From Oscillospiraceae bacterium (lineage in GTDB: Bacteria; Bacillota; Clostridia; Oscillospirales; Oscillospiraceae): 38,926 nucleotides of DNA. Below, in pieces: positions 31,740 through 38,741 of this stretch (positions are counted from its first letter, which is position 1; the number at the start of each line of letters is the position of its first letter). Both the position numbers and the translations under genes were made by a program. The stretch covers positions 1 through 38,926 of the forward strand of contig WQTE01000013.1 of NCBI GenBank assembly GCA_009786445.1, written 5' to 3'. Under the pieces are notes generated by a model, which did no database searches, was not told the origin of the DNA, and saw only the letters and a list, made by a program, of their open reading frames with translations.

Positions 31740-31772
31740 GGGCTGTAGCATTTTGCTACAGCCCTTGCTTTT
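31740..31772 (+). terminator. terminator after tRNA-Val
   Basis: GGGCTGTAGCA (31740-31750) pairs with TGCTACAGCCC (31754-31764) around TTT, followed by TTGCTTTTTT. Confidence 0.9.
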
Positions 31773-31870
31773 TTGGTAGTGATTAAAACTCGATATTTCG
31801 ATACTCATTTGGGTCTGGTCTTTCAAAGTTTGATAGCTCTTCTTTTGCGGGTAGCTCTGTGTGTTTGAAT

Positions 31871-32635
31871 TCACCTTTTCATGTACTCTCTCAAGGTCTT
31901 TTCAACTACCTCTTCAATCATTTTTTCCAAGTCCGGATTTTGCTTCGGCCCTTCTTTGCAGGGTGGAACTCCGCCCGCTTTTATTCCCATGCTCTCTCTC
32001 GCTTTTACCAAGTCTGAAATCTGTGAGCAGTCCAGTTCGTTGTATCGCTGTATGATGTTTGAGGTATACATCATAACCAGTGCGTAATGTTCAAGTGATT
32101 CCATGCGGTGGTACGCTTGCATGAGGTCATCTCCCCATGTTAACGCTCCGTGATTTGCTAACAACACTGCGTTATGTTCTCTGCAATATGGTGCTATGGA
32201 GTCGGCTACCCCTTCCGAGCCGGGAGTGGCATATGCGGCAACAGGCACTGTACCCAACATAATCACGGCTTCGGGCAAAATGGGTCTGTCCAGCGGTATT
32301 CCGGCAATTGCGTGTGATGTTGCAACCGGAGGATGAGCGTGTACCACTGCGTTTACTTCCGGGTTTTCGTTGTATACGCGCAGGTGCATTTTAATTTCAG
32401 ACGATGGTCTGTGGGTGCCGTCTAAGACATTCCCCTGCATATCGAGCTTCACCATCATGCCGGGTGTCATAAAGCCTTTGCTCACGCCTGTAGGTGTCGC
32501 CCAAATGGCGTTTTCCTCGACTTTAACTGAAAAGTTTCCATCATTTGCGGCTACAAAGTTCTTCTCGTATACTCGCCTACCGACTTCGCATATCAGCTTC
32601 TGGGCTTCGTAATCAGACATATATCTATCTAACAT
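31871..32635 (-). CDS. class II aldolase (fuculose-phosphate/ribulose-phosphate type) with C-terminal helical tail
   Basis: 254 residues. The class II aldolase/adducin fold is shown by NDGNFSVKVE, the catalytic Glu80 in RPSSE, and zinc ligands His99 and His101 in HAHPP and His162 in NHG. Family members cleave L-fuculose-1-phosphate or rhamnulose-1-phosphate to lactaldehyde and DHAP, or epimerise ribulose-5-phosphate; substrate cannot be read from the sequence. After residue 215 a Gly/Pro-rich linker leads to a charged amphipathic helix (233-254), resembling the encapsulation peptides of microcompartment aldolases. No shell-protein gene is in the window. GGAG lies 10 bases before ATG. The leader can form a hairpin. 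Confidence 0.85.
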   Translation of the reverse strand: MLDRYMSDYEAQKLICEVGRRVYEKNFVAANDGNFSVKVEENAIWATPTGVSKGFMTPGMMVKLDMQGNVLDGTHRPSSEIKMHLRVYNENPEVNAVVHAHPPVATSHAIAGIPLDRPILPEAVIMLGTVPVAAYATPGSEGVADSIAPYCREHNAVLLANHGALTWGDDLMQAYHRMESLEHYALVMMYTSNIIQRYNELDCSQISDLVKARESMGIKAGGVPPCKEGPKQNPDLEKMIEEVVEKTLREYMKR

Positions 32636-32654
32636 ACTTTTTATACTCCTTTTT

Positions 32655-32711
32655 AACCCCTGCCCTTTAGTAAAAGTAAAGAGGGTGACCTGTTACATCA
32701 AAGGCGGGGTT
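32655..32711 (-). other. 5' leader hairpin of the aldolase gene
   Basis: In plus-strand terms AACCCC (32655-32660) pairs with GGGGTT (32706-32711), and CCTTT (32664-32668) with AAAGG (32700-32704), separated by small internal loops and closing a loop of about 31 bases. In the minus-strand transcript it ends just before the ribosome binding site, so it could control translation. No known riboswitch class was recognised. Confidence 0.45.
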
Positions 32712-32858
32712 ATAGACCTTTAATATTCTGTCTGTTTTTTGAAATCCTTCAGGAGTTCGTCATGCCTCAAGTGTTGGTCACTACAAAGCAACCAATTTTA
32801 TCACGAGCAAAATTACCTGTCAAACTTTTTTGTCGGTAGTTTTGCCTAAAACTCAATA

Positions 32859-32938
32859 TTGACAAACCGAGTCGGTGTGGTATTCTTACGAAGCCCCCGA
32901 TGCGCCGCATTGCGGACTTCAACGCGGCTAGCACACCG
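32859..32938. repeat. imperfect inverted-repeat element with promoter-like boxes
   Basis: CGGTGTG (32873-32879) is matched by CACACCG (32932-32938), enclosing the small stem CCGCATTGCGG. It is much more GC-rich than its surroundings. TTGACA (32859) and TATTCT (32881) lie 16 bases apart on the plus strand, and an AT-rich run follows. It could be a dispersed repeat or a short RNA. A 63-codon minus-strand frame covers it but lacks a ribosome binding site. Confidence 0.35.
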
Positions 32939-33020
32939 CCATTATAAAAATTTTTCAAAAAACCGGCAAAAAACTAAAAATAACCCTTGACAAAATATTT
33001 CTTTTATAATACGGTTATGG

Positions 33021-33134
33021 GCGAGCACAAAAATAGCGCACTCAGGCGCTATCTTGTGTGAATGGGAATGATAAAGGATACCAGCCTATATCATCTCACA
33101 TAATGCCAACTCAGGTGGCACATGTAAATAGCTC
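33021..33134 (+). ncRNA. candidate structured RNA, three-way junction with twin ACTCAG loops
   Basis: GAGC (33023-33026) pairs with GCTC (33131-33134) and encloses three hairpins. Stem 1: CACAA/TTGTG plus ATAGCGC/GCGCTAT (33026-33058), loop ACTCAG. Stem 2: TGTGA/TCACA and ATGATA/TATCAT with an inner AGG/CCT (33057-33100). Stem 3: TGCCA/TGGCA (33104-33120), loop ACTCAGG. The same ACTCAGG heptamer in two different stems is unlikely to be chance. TTGACA at 32987 with an AT-rich TATAAT at 33005 lies just upstream, although their 12-base spacing is poor. It may be a stand-alone RNA or the start of the leader of the gene at 33391. No known family was recognised. Confidence 0.45.
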
Positions 33135-33200
33135 TCACACTACTCCGAACACAACTGCACTATAACATTTAGGTAGTAAGAAGTCAAGAAAAATTTACAC

Positions 33201-33299
33201 ATTTTTTCACACTTTTCGCCATTTTTTCACATTTTCTAAACTTCCGGTTAGTTAGCTATTATAGCTCATTATTTGAGTCGTGTGTTTACCGCACGGCTC
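33201..33299 (+). promoter_or_regulatory. direct repeats and hairpin in the leader of the surface-protein gene
   Basis: ATTTTTTCACA occurs at 33201 and again at 33221, exactly two helical turns apart, which suits a regulator binding site. Further on GAGTCGTGTG (33275-33284) pairs over 10 positions with CGCACGGCTC (33290-33299) around TTTAC, followed by TCTTTGTT, a possible attenuator. A second small stem (GTGGG...CCCAC near 33307-33330) follows. The rest of the 33135-33390 stretch has no ORF with a ribosome binding site. Confidence 0.4.
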
Positions 33300-33390
33300 T
33301 TTGTTATGTGGGCACATTTTATGCCCCACTACCCCGCTATCTCTGTCGGTCACCGAGTTTTCAGGGATGCCTAAAAATGGAGGAATTGTC

Positions 33391-36210
33391 ATGAAAAATC
33401 AATCACGTAAGTCTGCCGGATACGGCATTGGCGCAAAAACATCAACTCTTATTCTCGTGCTTATGTTAATGGTCGTATCCGTTACTGTTCTCGCCACAAC
33501 ACGGGCACTTGCTGTAACGCCCTCACCTTATTGTGAAGGCAGCGACTGTTGCATAAGCAGCGGATGTTCATGCTCTAATCGCAGCGGCATAGGTAAAACG
33601 GATGAAGATCCGGCGGCCGAGACAGAAGTTTTTGAACTCGGCATAAGAAGTGATGAAGAAATACCGATTGCGCCATTTATCGAAGTCGGTGCAGATTACA
33701 GCCTTTACGCTCCTCCGGGAGTACCTTCATGGTCGATATTGGCAGTGTTGCTCACAATATCCGGTGTTATCATAGCATTAATGTTCAATATTAATGCTCT
33801 AAAACAAAAACAAGAAGATGAAAAGCGAAGCAGAAAACATATACAAACGCTTCGCAATACCGATAAAAGCAGTTATTATAAGACTATCGCCATAATGGAA
33901 AACGAAAAACTACACAATCGACGGAATAGGCTTAGTCTTTTTAGTGCTATACACATTTTTATGTTTGCCGGAATTTTACTTCTTGTTTTTATGCAAAACT
34001 TTAACGCCATGCTCGTTTTGTTTAACTGGTGGGTAGTTCCGCACGTTATTTTAGTTGCATGTATAGCAATCGCAGGAAAATGCACATTCCAAAGATTTGC
34101 AAAGATGCCGGCAGTACTGCTGATAGCCATTACTCTCTTTGTGGGTGGTTCAGCGATTGCATTTTCAGGACAAGATGCTGTATTGCAAGATGCACAGATT
34201 CATACAACAAATTACGATTACTGTCCATGTTCACCTTCACCCGTACAGGAAGATGAATTTTTGGGCGATGACCTTCCAAACACCACAAGCAGCAGCAACA
34301 GGCAGAGTAACACTAACACTGATTACAACAACCCTCACTCGGATAGAGACAGTAATAATGACGAAAATACTAATACGAATGACACTAACAGCAGTGAGAC
34401 TGACAATGGAGGGACTGACAACGGTGATGAGCCCAATCCTGAAAACCCGCCCGCAGCACCGGTTCTCGTTGAAGGTACGTTTCCCCTCATTGGAAATCCT
34501 TGGTTGGGTGAAATACTCAGTTATGGAGAGGGTTTAATAATTGTTGATGACAGCGAAGGTTCAAAAACTACACAGACTTTCAGCCCTGATATGCTCAGCA
34601 GTTGGCATCACTTGTGGATGGCAGACGGGGAGCCAATTAAAGATGCATATGGCACCACATACGTAGTCAGCGCGCTCGACCGCACAGAAAATGATAATGA
34701 TGTTATGAACACTCAAATTGGACTGACACTAACTTCAGACTGCGGCAACTTTATATTAAGGCAGGAGGAGCCAACAGCAAGAGTGCCTTATGATGTCAGG
34801 CTTGAATTTGACACTTACCCCGCCAGACGTTCTGCGGATAACGCAGCATTGTACTCAGGTCATGCTGATGATTCTTTGACCAATAATAAGTTTAGACGGC
34901 AAGTTGTTAGCGGAAATGTGGAAATTACCAATACCCTATCCGATGGTTACATGGGGGATTCGGTAGGTGTCTCGAGAGCAGATTTTCGTATTGGCGACAA
35001 GCATTTTGATGAGTTGACCGCCCGCGGGTTCGACACAATAACATACACCGTAAATCCCGAAGATGCTGTAGATGGAGTAATAACAATCCGTGTAACTTAC
35101 ACGCACATAGGAATATCTGTTGCATCATATGATGTTTTTGCGCTGGGTTACCAAACCTGTATGGAAACCTTAGACTGGCGGGAAATAACTGTAAGAAATA
35201 TAGGCAATACAGAAACAGGAGAAATACAGTTTAATTTTGCCGGTGAAAATGCAAGTGCCTTTGAAACCCCGAGTGGCGATTATGCAGTGTTTAATAATTT
35301 GTTTTCTTACGGAGATGAAGCTGCGTTTAGTATAAGACCCTATCCGGGCAATCTTGCAAATGAACTGACCGGTTATCACGGCGATGCATCAGTTGCAGAC
35401 ACCTTGCTTAGTGCAGATATCGAGCTGCAATTTGCGGACACACATATTCTAAGTGAAGTGACAGTGACAATCAGACACGGTGGGCAGTCAGCTTTTGAAG
35501 TAAGTGGAAATAACTGCCGTTCTGTATGTACTGTTGTTCAGTGCAGCAGGGTCACAAGAAGGCATGAAACAACTCGCAGTGGTTGGGTTGCTGGCGGCAT
35601 AGGCTGCGTTAGGGTCTGTACAGTACCCAATTGTAACGCACAAGTGGAAGCGCATATTGCAAACCTTAACAACCCTGTGTTCACAGGTGCAGACAATGGT
35701 GCTACTTGCAGTCGAACAAGAACATGTCAAGCGGCCGGTTGCGGAAGACCGGTGATTGACTCACATCAAAGAGGCGGCAGTCAGGGCGGCACGTGGGCAG
35801 CCAACGGGGCAAATTGCCGCAGAACCAGCTCTTGTACGGTGGCCGGGTGCGGACGTGCTAATGCATGGGTCCAGCAACACTCAACTGTTCAAAGCGGATG
35901 GGCTGCTGGAGGCAGTGGTTGCAGGCGTGTTTGTAGTACGTGCAGCAGGCAGACAGCCACACATACCGTGACACATGTATGGACCAGGGGTGGGAATCAC
36001 CCGCATGGTGTAGGAGGTTTGACGAGGTGGTGTGAAGCAGTCTGCGGGGGCTGCGGTAGGGCAACTGTTGCTCGGCAAGATCATATAATGGTGCAACACT
36101 ATGCCTCACAGACCCATTGTGCCAGACATTGCGCCAGGGGATGCCCGGAACATCAATCTATTAATCATGCAGGCGGTACCTGCGGCGCTTGCGGAACTTT
36201 TAACAGTTAA
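33391..36210 (+). CDS. large envelope protein: signal peptide, four membrane segments, Cys/His-repeat C-terminus
   Basis: 939 residues from the ATG at 33391 (GGAGG 7 bases upstream); earlier in-frame codons lack a ribosome binding site. A signal peptide (about 1-42, cleavable after ALA) is followed by a Cys-rich patch (CEGSDCCISSGCSCS). Membrane segments lie at about 113-133, 183-201, 208-227 and 238-257, with a charged cytoplasmic loop between the first two. A long Asn/Asp/Ser/Thr-rich linker (about 290-355) leads to beta-rich, Ig-like regions. Residues 709-939 hold seven repeats of C-x(3-5)-C-x(2-4)-C-x(6-9)-H, then CGAC. The repeats loosely resemble the CxxCG repeats of clostridial surface proteins. 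Family and function are not recognised; metal binding or a disulfide-rich exposed domain is inferred. Confidence 0.75.
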   Translation: MKNQSRKSAGYGIGAKTSTLILVLMLMVVSVTVLATTRALAVTPSPYCEGSDCCISSGCSCSNRSGIGKTDEDPAAETEVFELGIRSDEEIPIAPFIEVGADYSLYAPPGVPSWSILAVLLTISGVIIALMFNINALKQKQEDEKRSRKHIQTLRNTDKSSYYKTIAIMENEKLHNRRNRLSLFSAIHIFMFAGILLLVFMQNFNAMLVLFNWWVVPHVILVACIAIAGKCTFQRFAKMPAVLLIAITLFVGGSAIAFSGQDAVLQDAQIHTTNYDYCPCSPSPVQEDEFLGDDLPNTTSSSNRQSNTNTDYNNPHSDRDSNNDENTNTNDTNSSETDNGGTDNGDEPNPENPPAAPVLVEGTFPLIGNPWLGEILSYGEGLIIVDDSEGSKTTQTFSPDMLSSWHHLWMADGEPIKDAYGTTYVVSALDRTENDNDVMNTQIGLTLTSDCGNFILRQEEPTARVPYDVRLEFDTYPARRSADNAALYSGHADDSLTNNKFRRQVVSGNVEITNTLSDGYMGDSVGVSRADFRIGDKHFDELTARGFDTITYTVNPEDAVDGVITIRVTYTHIGISVASYDVFALGYQTCMETLDWREITVRNIGNTETGEIQFNFAGENASAFETPSGDYAVFNNLFSYGDEAAFSIRPYPGNLANELTGYHGDASVADTLLSADIELQFADTHILSEVTVTIRHGGQSAFEVSGNNCRSVCTVVQCSRVTRRHETTRSGWVAGGIGCVRVCTVPNCNAQVEAHIANLNNPVFTGADNGATCSRTRTCQAAGCGRPVIDSHQRGGSQGGTWAANGANCRRTSSCTVAGCGRANAWVQQHSTVQSGWAAGGSGCRRVCSTCSRQTATHTVTHVWTRGGNHPHGVGGLTRWCEAVCGGCGRATVARQDHIMVQHYASQTHCARHCARGCPEHQSINHAGGTCGACGTFNS

Positions 36211-36312
36211 AAGCTTATATGTTTCCAGTATTTTCCCTGTAAACATCAGTACTAATCCCCTCAATCTAAAAACAAATCAAATTAAAAAGGCAAATTAAAA
36301 ATAAAAAAGGTC

Positions 36313-36341
36313 TTGCATTATGTTTTGTCTTATTGTATAAT
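36313..36341 (+). promoter_or_regulatory. promoter of the tRNA-Asp-Phe-Gly-Cys cluster
   Basis: TTGCAT (36313-36318), 17 bases, perfect TATAAT (36336-36341), 11 bases before the first tRNA. The 142-base stretch between the surface gene and tRNA-Asp holds nothing else visible. Confidence 0.7.
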
Positions 36342-36352
36342 CTCTTGGCAAT

Positions 36353-36429
36353 GGCCCAGTAGTTCAGTTGGTTAGAACGCCAGCCTGTCACGCTGGAGGC
36401 CGACGGTTCGAGTCCGTTCTGGGTCGCCA
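36353..36429 (+). tRNA. tRNA-Asp (anticodon GTC)
   Basis: 77 bases: acceptor GGCCCAG/CTGGGTC, anticodon loop CTGTCAC, TTCGAGT T-loop, encoded CCA. First gene of the four-tRNA cluster. Confidence 0.96.
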
Positions 36430-36449
36430 CTATTTACTATAATCCGCAT

Positions 36450-36525
<76 letters not shown>

Positions 36526-36549
36526 AACCAGCCGCATATGCGGCACTAA

Positions 36550-36625
36550 GCGGGCGTAGCTCATCTGGTAGAGCGCCACCTTGCCAAGGTGGAGGTAGCG
36601 AGTTCGAGCCTCGTCGCCCGCTCCA
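36550..36625 (+). tRNA. tRNA-Gly (anticodon GCC)
   Basis: 76 bases: acceptor GCGGGCG/CGCCCGC, anticodon loop TTGCCAA, TTCGAGC T-loop, encoded CCA. Confidence 0.96.
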
Positions 36626-36670
36626 TACGGGGCATAGGAGGGAAACCCCTATGCCCGAACTTTTAAACAG

Positions 36671-36745
36671 GGCGACATAGCCAAGTGGTAAGGCAGTGGT
36701 TTGCAAAACCATCATTCCCCAGTTCGAATCTGGGTGTCGCCTCCA
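36671..36745 (+). tRNA. tRNA-Cys (anticodon GCA)
   Basis: 75 bases: acceptor GGCGACA/TGTCGCC, anticodon loop TTGCAAA, TTCGAAT T-loop, encoded CCA. The part from the anticodon loop to the end is repeated at 38742-38790, so this gene appears to be the insertion site of the downstream island. Confidence 0.96.
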
Positions 36746-36748
36746 AAA
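36700..36748 (+). repeat. attL-like repeat (3' part of tRNA-Cys)
   Basis: A 49-base segment starting TTTGCAAAACCA in the anticodon arm and ending CTCCAAAA just past the CCA. It recurs at 38742-38790 in direct orientation with two substitutions. Confidence 0.8.
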
Positions 36749-36750
36749 AT

Positions 36751-36793
36751 AAAACCCCTCAAATCACTGTGATTGCAGGATTTGAGGGGTTTT
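36751..36793. terminator. strong terminator after the tRNA cluster
   Basis: AAAACCCCTCAAATC (36751-36765) pairs over 15 bases with GATTTGAGGGGTTTT (36779-36793), 13-base loop, T-rich on the plus-strand exit and A-rich on entry. It can serve both the tRNA cluster and leftward transcription. Confidence 0.85.
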
Positions 36794-36833
36794 GTTGTGT
36801 GTTTAATCACTCGGGTTTATTATGTGAAAATTT

Positions 36834-36912
36834 TTGACTTTTCGACTAAACCTGATATGATAGGGGTCGTATAGGGATCATAGATTCACGGAGGTGATTG
36901 ATGGTTTGCTAA
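36834..36912 (+). pseudogene. promoter, ribosome binding site and start of a vanished gene
   Basis: TTGACT (36834-36839), 16 bases, TATGAT (36856-36861), then GGAGGTGATT (36890-36899) one base before ATG-GTT-TGC-TAA (36901-36912). A good initiation region leads into a frame that stops after three codons and then meets the end of the GNAT gene. It looks like the 5' remnant of a deleted gene near attL, where integrase genes often lie; a very short leader peptide is the alternative. Confidence 0.35.
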
Positions 36913-36915
36913 ATC

Positions 36916-37437
36916 CTATTTGGAATAGCGAGGATTTTCTAAAACATAGTCAATCTGCAATCTGTTTTTACCTGTAAAAATATGAGGCTCAACAGTATCT
37001 CCATCAGGGTTGCGAATAAATCCACATTGCTCAATCATTTTTCTGCTTGGTCCATTACCCTCAAAACAACCCGCATATATTTTTTCCATTTCAAGCGTTT
37101 CAAAGCAATACTTGATGCCCAACGAAAATGCCATTTTTCCGTACTGCTGGTTTCTATACTCTTTAAAAATAGCTATCGTTAAGTCGGGTATATCCGCAGA
37201 TAAACCTATCCGTCCGATGATTATATTATCTTCGCAACGGATAATAACTGCTTCCCAATAACTCGATTTACTATTTACAAAATTGGAGCAATAATCATCA
37301 AATGAATACGGCATTTTCCAATTATACCCTAAAACAGTTTCATCTTCATACCATGTGTCATATAGAAATCTATAATCAGATTCAATATACTCCGATAAGT
37401 ATATAATATTGTTATCTATATATTTGTTTCTGCTCAA
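36916..37437 (-). CDS. GNAT-family N-acetyltransferase, start region possibly frameshifted
   Basis: 173 residues from TTG. The GNAT fold of the RimJ/RimL type is shown by IIGRIGLSADIPD (beta-4), the acetyl-CoA loop YRNQQYGKMAFSL, and the C-terminal FEGNGPSRKMIEQCGFIRN motif. The acetyl acceptor cannot be predicted. A well-placed ATG with GGAG 6 bases upstream (37443-37445) is out of frame: it reads ATG-AAA-AGT-TGA. One extra A in the A4 run would give MKKLSRNKYID and join the frame. Either the gene has lost a base there, or translation starts at the poorly supported TTG. Confidence 0.75.
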   Translation of the reverse strand: MSRNKYIDNNIIYLSEYIESDYRFLYDTWYEDETVLGYNWKMPYSFDDYCSNFVNSKSSYWEAVIIRCEDNIIIGRIGLSADIPDLTIAIFKEYRNQQYGKMAFSLGIKYCFETLEMEKIYAGCFEGNGPSRKMIEQCGFIRNPDGDTVEPHIFTGKNRLQIDYVLENPRYSK

Positions 37438-37651
37438 CTTTTCATCACTTTCTCCTTAAAATTTACCGTTAAACACGAAACACATCGTATCACACACTAG
37501 GTCAAAAAACAATTCCGGCGATATAAATTACTCATTTTTCACGCCAAACTCCTCACTGTTTCTAAAATGCAATACTACTAAATATACTATAACATGTTGC
37601 CGTCGGAGAAAACAAGCGATTTGCACAACAACGGAATGAATAATGGGCGGT

Positions 37652-37694
37652 AAAGTCCCTCAAAGTATTACATCAGTAAACCGTGAGGGACTTT
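37652..37694. terminator. large hairpin before the toxin-antitoxin promoter
   Basis: AAAGTCCCTC (37652-37661) pairs with GAGGGACTTT (37685-37694) around a 23-base loop. It separates the GNAT side from the toxin-antitoxin operon. The rest of 37438-37701 is AT-rich with no supported gene. Confidence 0.5.
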
Positions 37695-37701
37695 GCTTTA
37701 C

Positions 37702-37729
37702 TTGACAAAATCACTGATTCTGTTATAAT
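37702..37729 (+). promoter_or_regulatory. promoter of the antitoxin/toxin operon
   Basis: TTGACA (37702-37707), 16 bases, TATAAT (37724-37729). Transcription would start near 37736, which excludes the GTG at 37732 as a start codon. Confidence 0.75.
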
Positions 37730-37776
37730 TAGTGGCATCAAGGCAGGGTAAAATGAACCGCAAGGAGCGTGACAGT

Positions 37777-38070
37777 ATGATACAGACATATCAGGGTTAC
37801 TTCGTTGATGATGGACAATTTATAGCTGATGGCACTTCGGTCAGGCTACCCACCGGACGGCGAGCTATAATTAATATTCTTGAAGAAGAAATTGCTGATA
37901 GCGATGTTGCTCTTGTTGATTCGGCTCGAGAACAAAGAATAGAAGCAATACAAGAAATACTTGCAGCTGCCGGAGCTGCCGAGGATGAACTAACGGAAGA
38001 AGATTGGGAAGAGTTCAAAAACTTGCGCACCCTGACAAACGCAGGTCTATCGAGGACGTTAGATTTATGA
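37777..38070 (+). CDS. small antitoxin-like protein
   Basis: 97 residues from the ATG at 37777, chosen because AAGGAG lies 9 bases upstream; an in-frame ATG at 37753 has weaker support. The N-terminus MIQTYQGYFVDDGQFIADG looks like the short beta-hairpin of small antitoxins of the DUF104/DUF2281 kind; the C-terminal half is acidic and helical (AAEDELTEEDWEEFKNL). Its own cognate toxin does not follow; instead the pair at 38105-38580 does, 34 bases on and under the same promoter. It may be an orphan antitoxin or a third component. Family assignment is tentative. Confidence 0.55.
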   Translation: MIQTYQGYFVDDGQFIADGTSVRLPTGRRAIINILEEEIADSDVALVDSAREQRIEAIQEILAAAGAAEDELTEEDWEEFKNLRTLTNAGLSRTLDL

Positions 38071-38104
38071 TATCAACAACGAAACAAGTAAACATGAGGT
38101 TATT

Positions 38105-38362
38105 GTGGAACATTTAATTATTCTTGAATCAGCGAGAAAACATCGAATATCAGACGAGGATATAATGTTTGTTCTTGAAAACACATACGTTATTAAAGAA
38201 ATGCGAATTACTCCTGAAAAGCTTATGTTTTTAGGATTCGACTCTAAGGCAAGAGCTATCGAGGTAATTACAGACAGCGGCTCAGATGGACATGTGTATG
38301 TAATACATGCCGACCTAATAACAAGGCAAAATGAAAAACTATTGAAAGAGGTGCTATTATAA
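38105..38362 (+). CDS. probable toxin of a type II toxin-antitoxin pair
   Basis: 85 residues, GTG start with GAGG 5 bases upstream. The ESARKHRISDEDIMFVLEN segment and the later RAIEVITDSG and VYVIHAD strands match the outline of small BrnT-like or related toxins, whose members often read ESARKHGI..DE. and end in an IVHA strand. Such proteins are thought to be RNases, but no catalytic residue is assigned here. It overlaps the next gene by one base (TAATG), typical of toxin-antitoxin operons. Confidence 0.6.
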   Translation: MEHLIILESARKHRISDEDIMFVLENTYVIKEMRITPEKLMFLGFDSKARAIEVITDSGSDGHVYVIHADLITRQNEKLLKEVLL

Positions 38363-38580
38363 TGAGCGATGAATATGATGTAATCTGGCGCAAAGGTGAT
38401 GGAGAAATGCCGGACAAAGCGAAACACGTTGTAAATGCTGCCAGAGAGGAAAGGCTTCTACGGTCGTTACAATTATCCGCTGATGCTCAAAACACTATCA
38501 GATATAATGCCGATAAAAGCAATAAAACCGTTACCGAGTACATATCAGGACTGGTGATGTCGAGTATTCACCCTTCGTAG
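38362..38580 (+). CDS. probable antitoxin partner
   Basis: 72 residues. The N-terminal half (MSDEYDVIWRKGDGEMPD) is acidic and extended. The C-terminal half is helical with a KSNKTVTEYISGLV segment similar to a ribbon-helix-helix or BrnA-like end. It starts in a TAATG overlap with the preceding toxin-like gene. A small protein with a flexible end and a DNA-binding-like end fits an antitoxin. Family is inferred from size, order and overlap. Confidence 0.55.
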   Translation: MSDEYDVIWRKGDGEMPDKAKHVVNAAREERLLRSLQLSADAQNTIRYNADKSNKTVTEYISGLVMSSIHPS

Positions 38581-38741
38581 TTAATTAAGATGCATCTCTA
38601 TAGGCGAGACGAGGAAATTGCTATGTACGCACCGAATATCAGAATAAAGCCACCACCTCCGAATTAATAGAGGTCACAGACAAAACATCAACTGCAAATA
38701 ACCCAACAATTGCAACGACTCACTCCCCTATTAAACCTATA
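38581..38741. other. gene-free stretch before the attR-like repeat
   Basis: No supported gene. A 14-codon frame after GACGAGGAAATTGCT exists at 38623 but is too short to claim. AT-rich, with no clear terminator for the toxin-antitoxin operon. Confidence 0.4.

Noticed and set aside
31689..31874. Minus-strand frame containing TTGLEPVTPCL
   Set aside because: Antisense to tRNA-Val and its terminator; no ribosome binding site.
32767..32958. 63-codon minus-strand frame in the gap after the aldolase
   Set aside because: No ribosome binding site, covers an inverted-repeat element, and no family resemblance; more likely part of a repeat than a gene.
33010..33180. Known riboswitch classes (c-di-GMP, THF, T-box, cobalamin) in the leader
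   Set aside because: None of their conserved core sequences were found; only an unclassified fold is claimed.
33280..33390. N-terminal extension of the surface protein from 33280
   Set aside because: It reads through leader hairpins and lacks a ribosome binding site; GGAGG and a signal peptide support the ATG at 33391.
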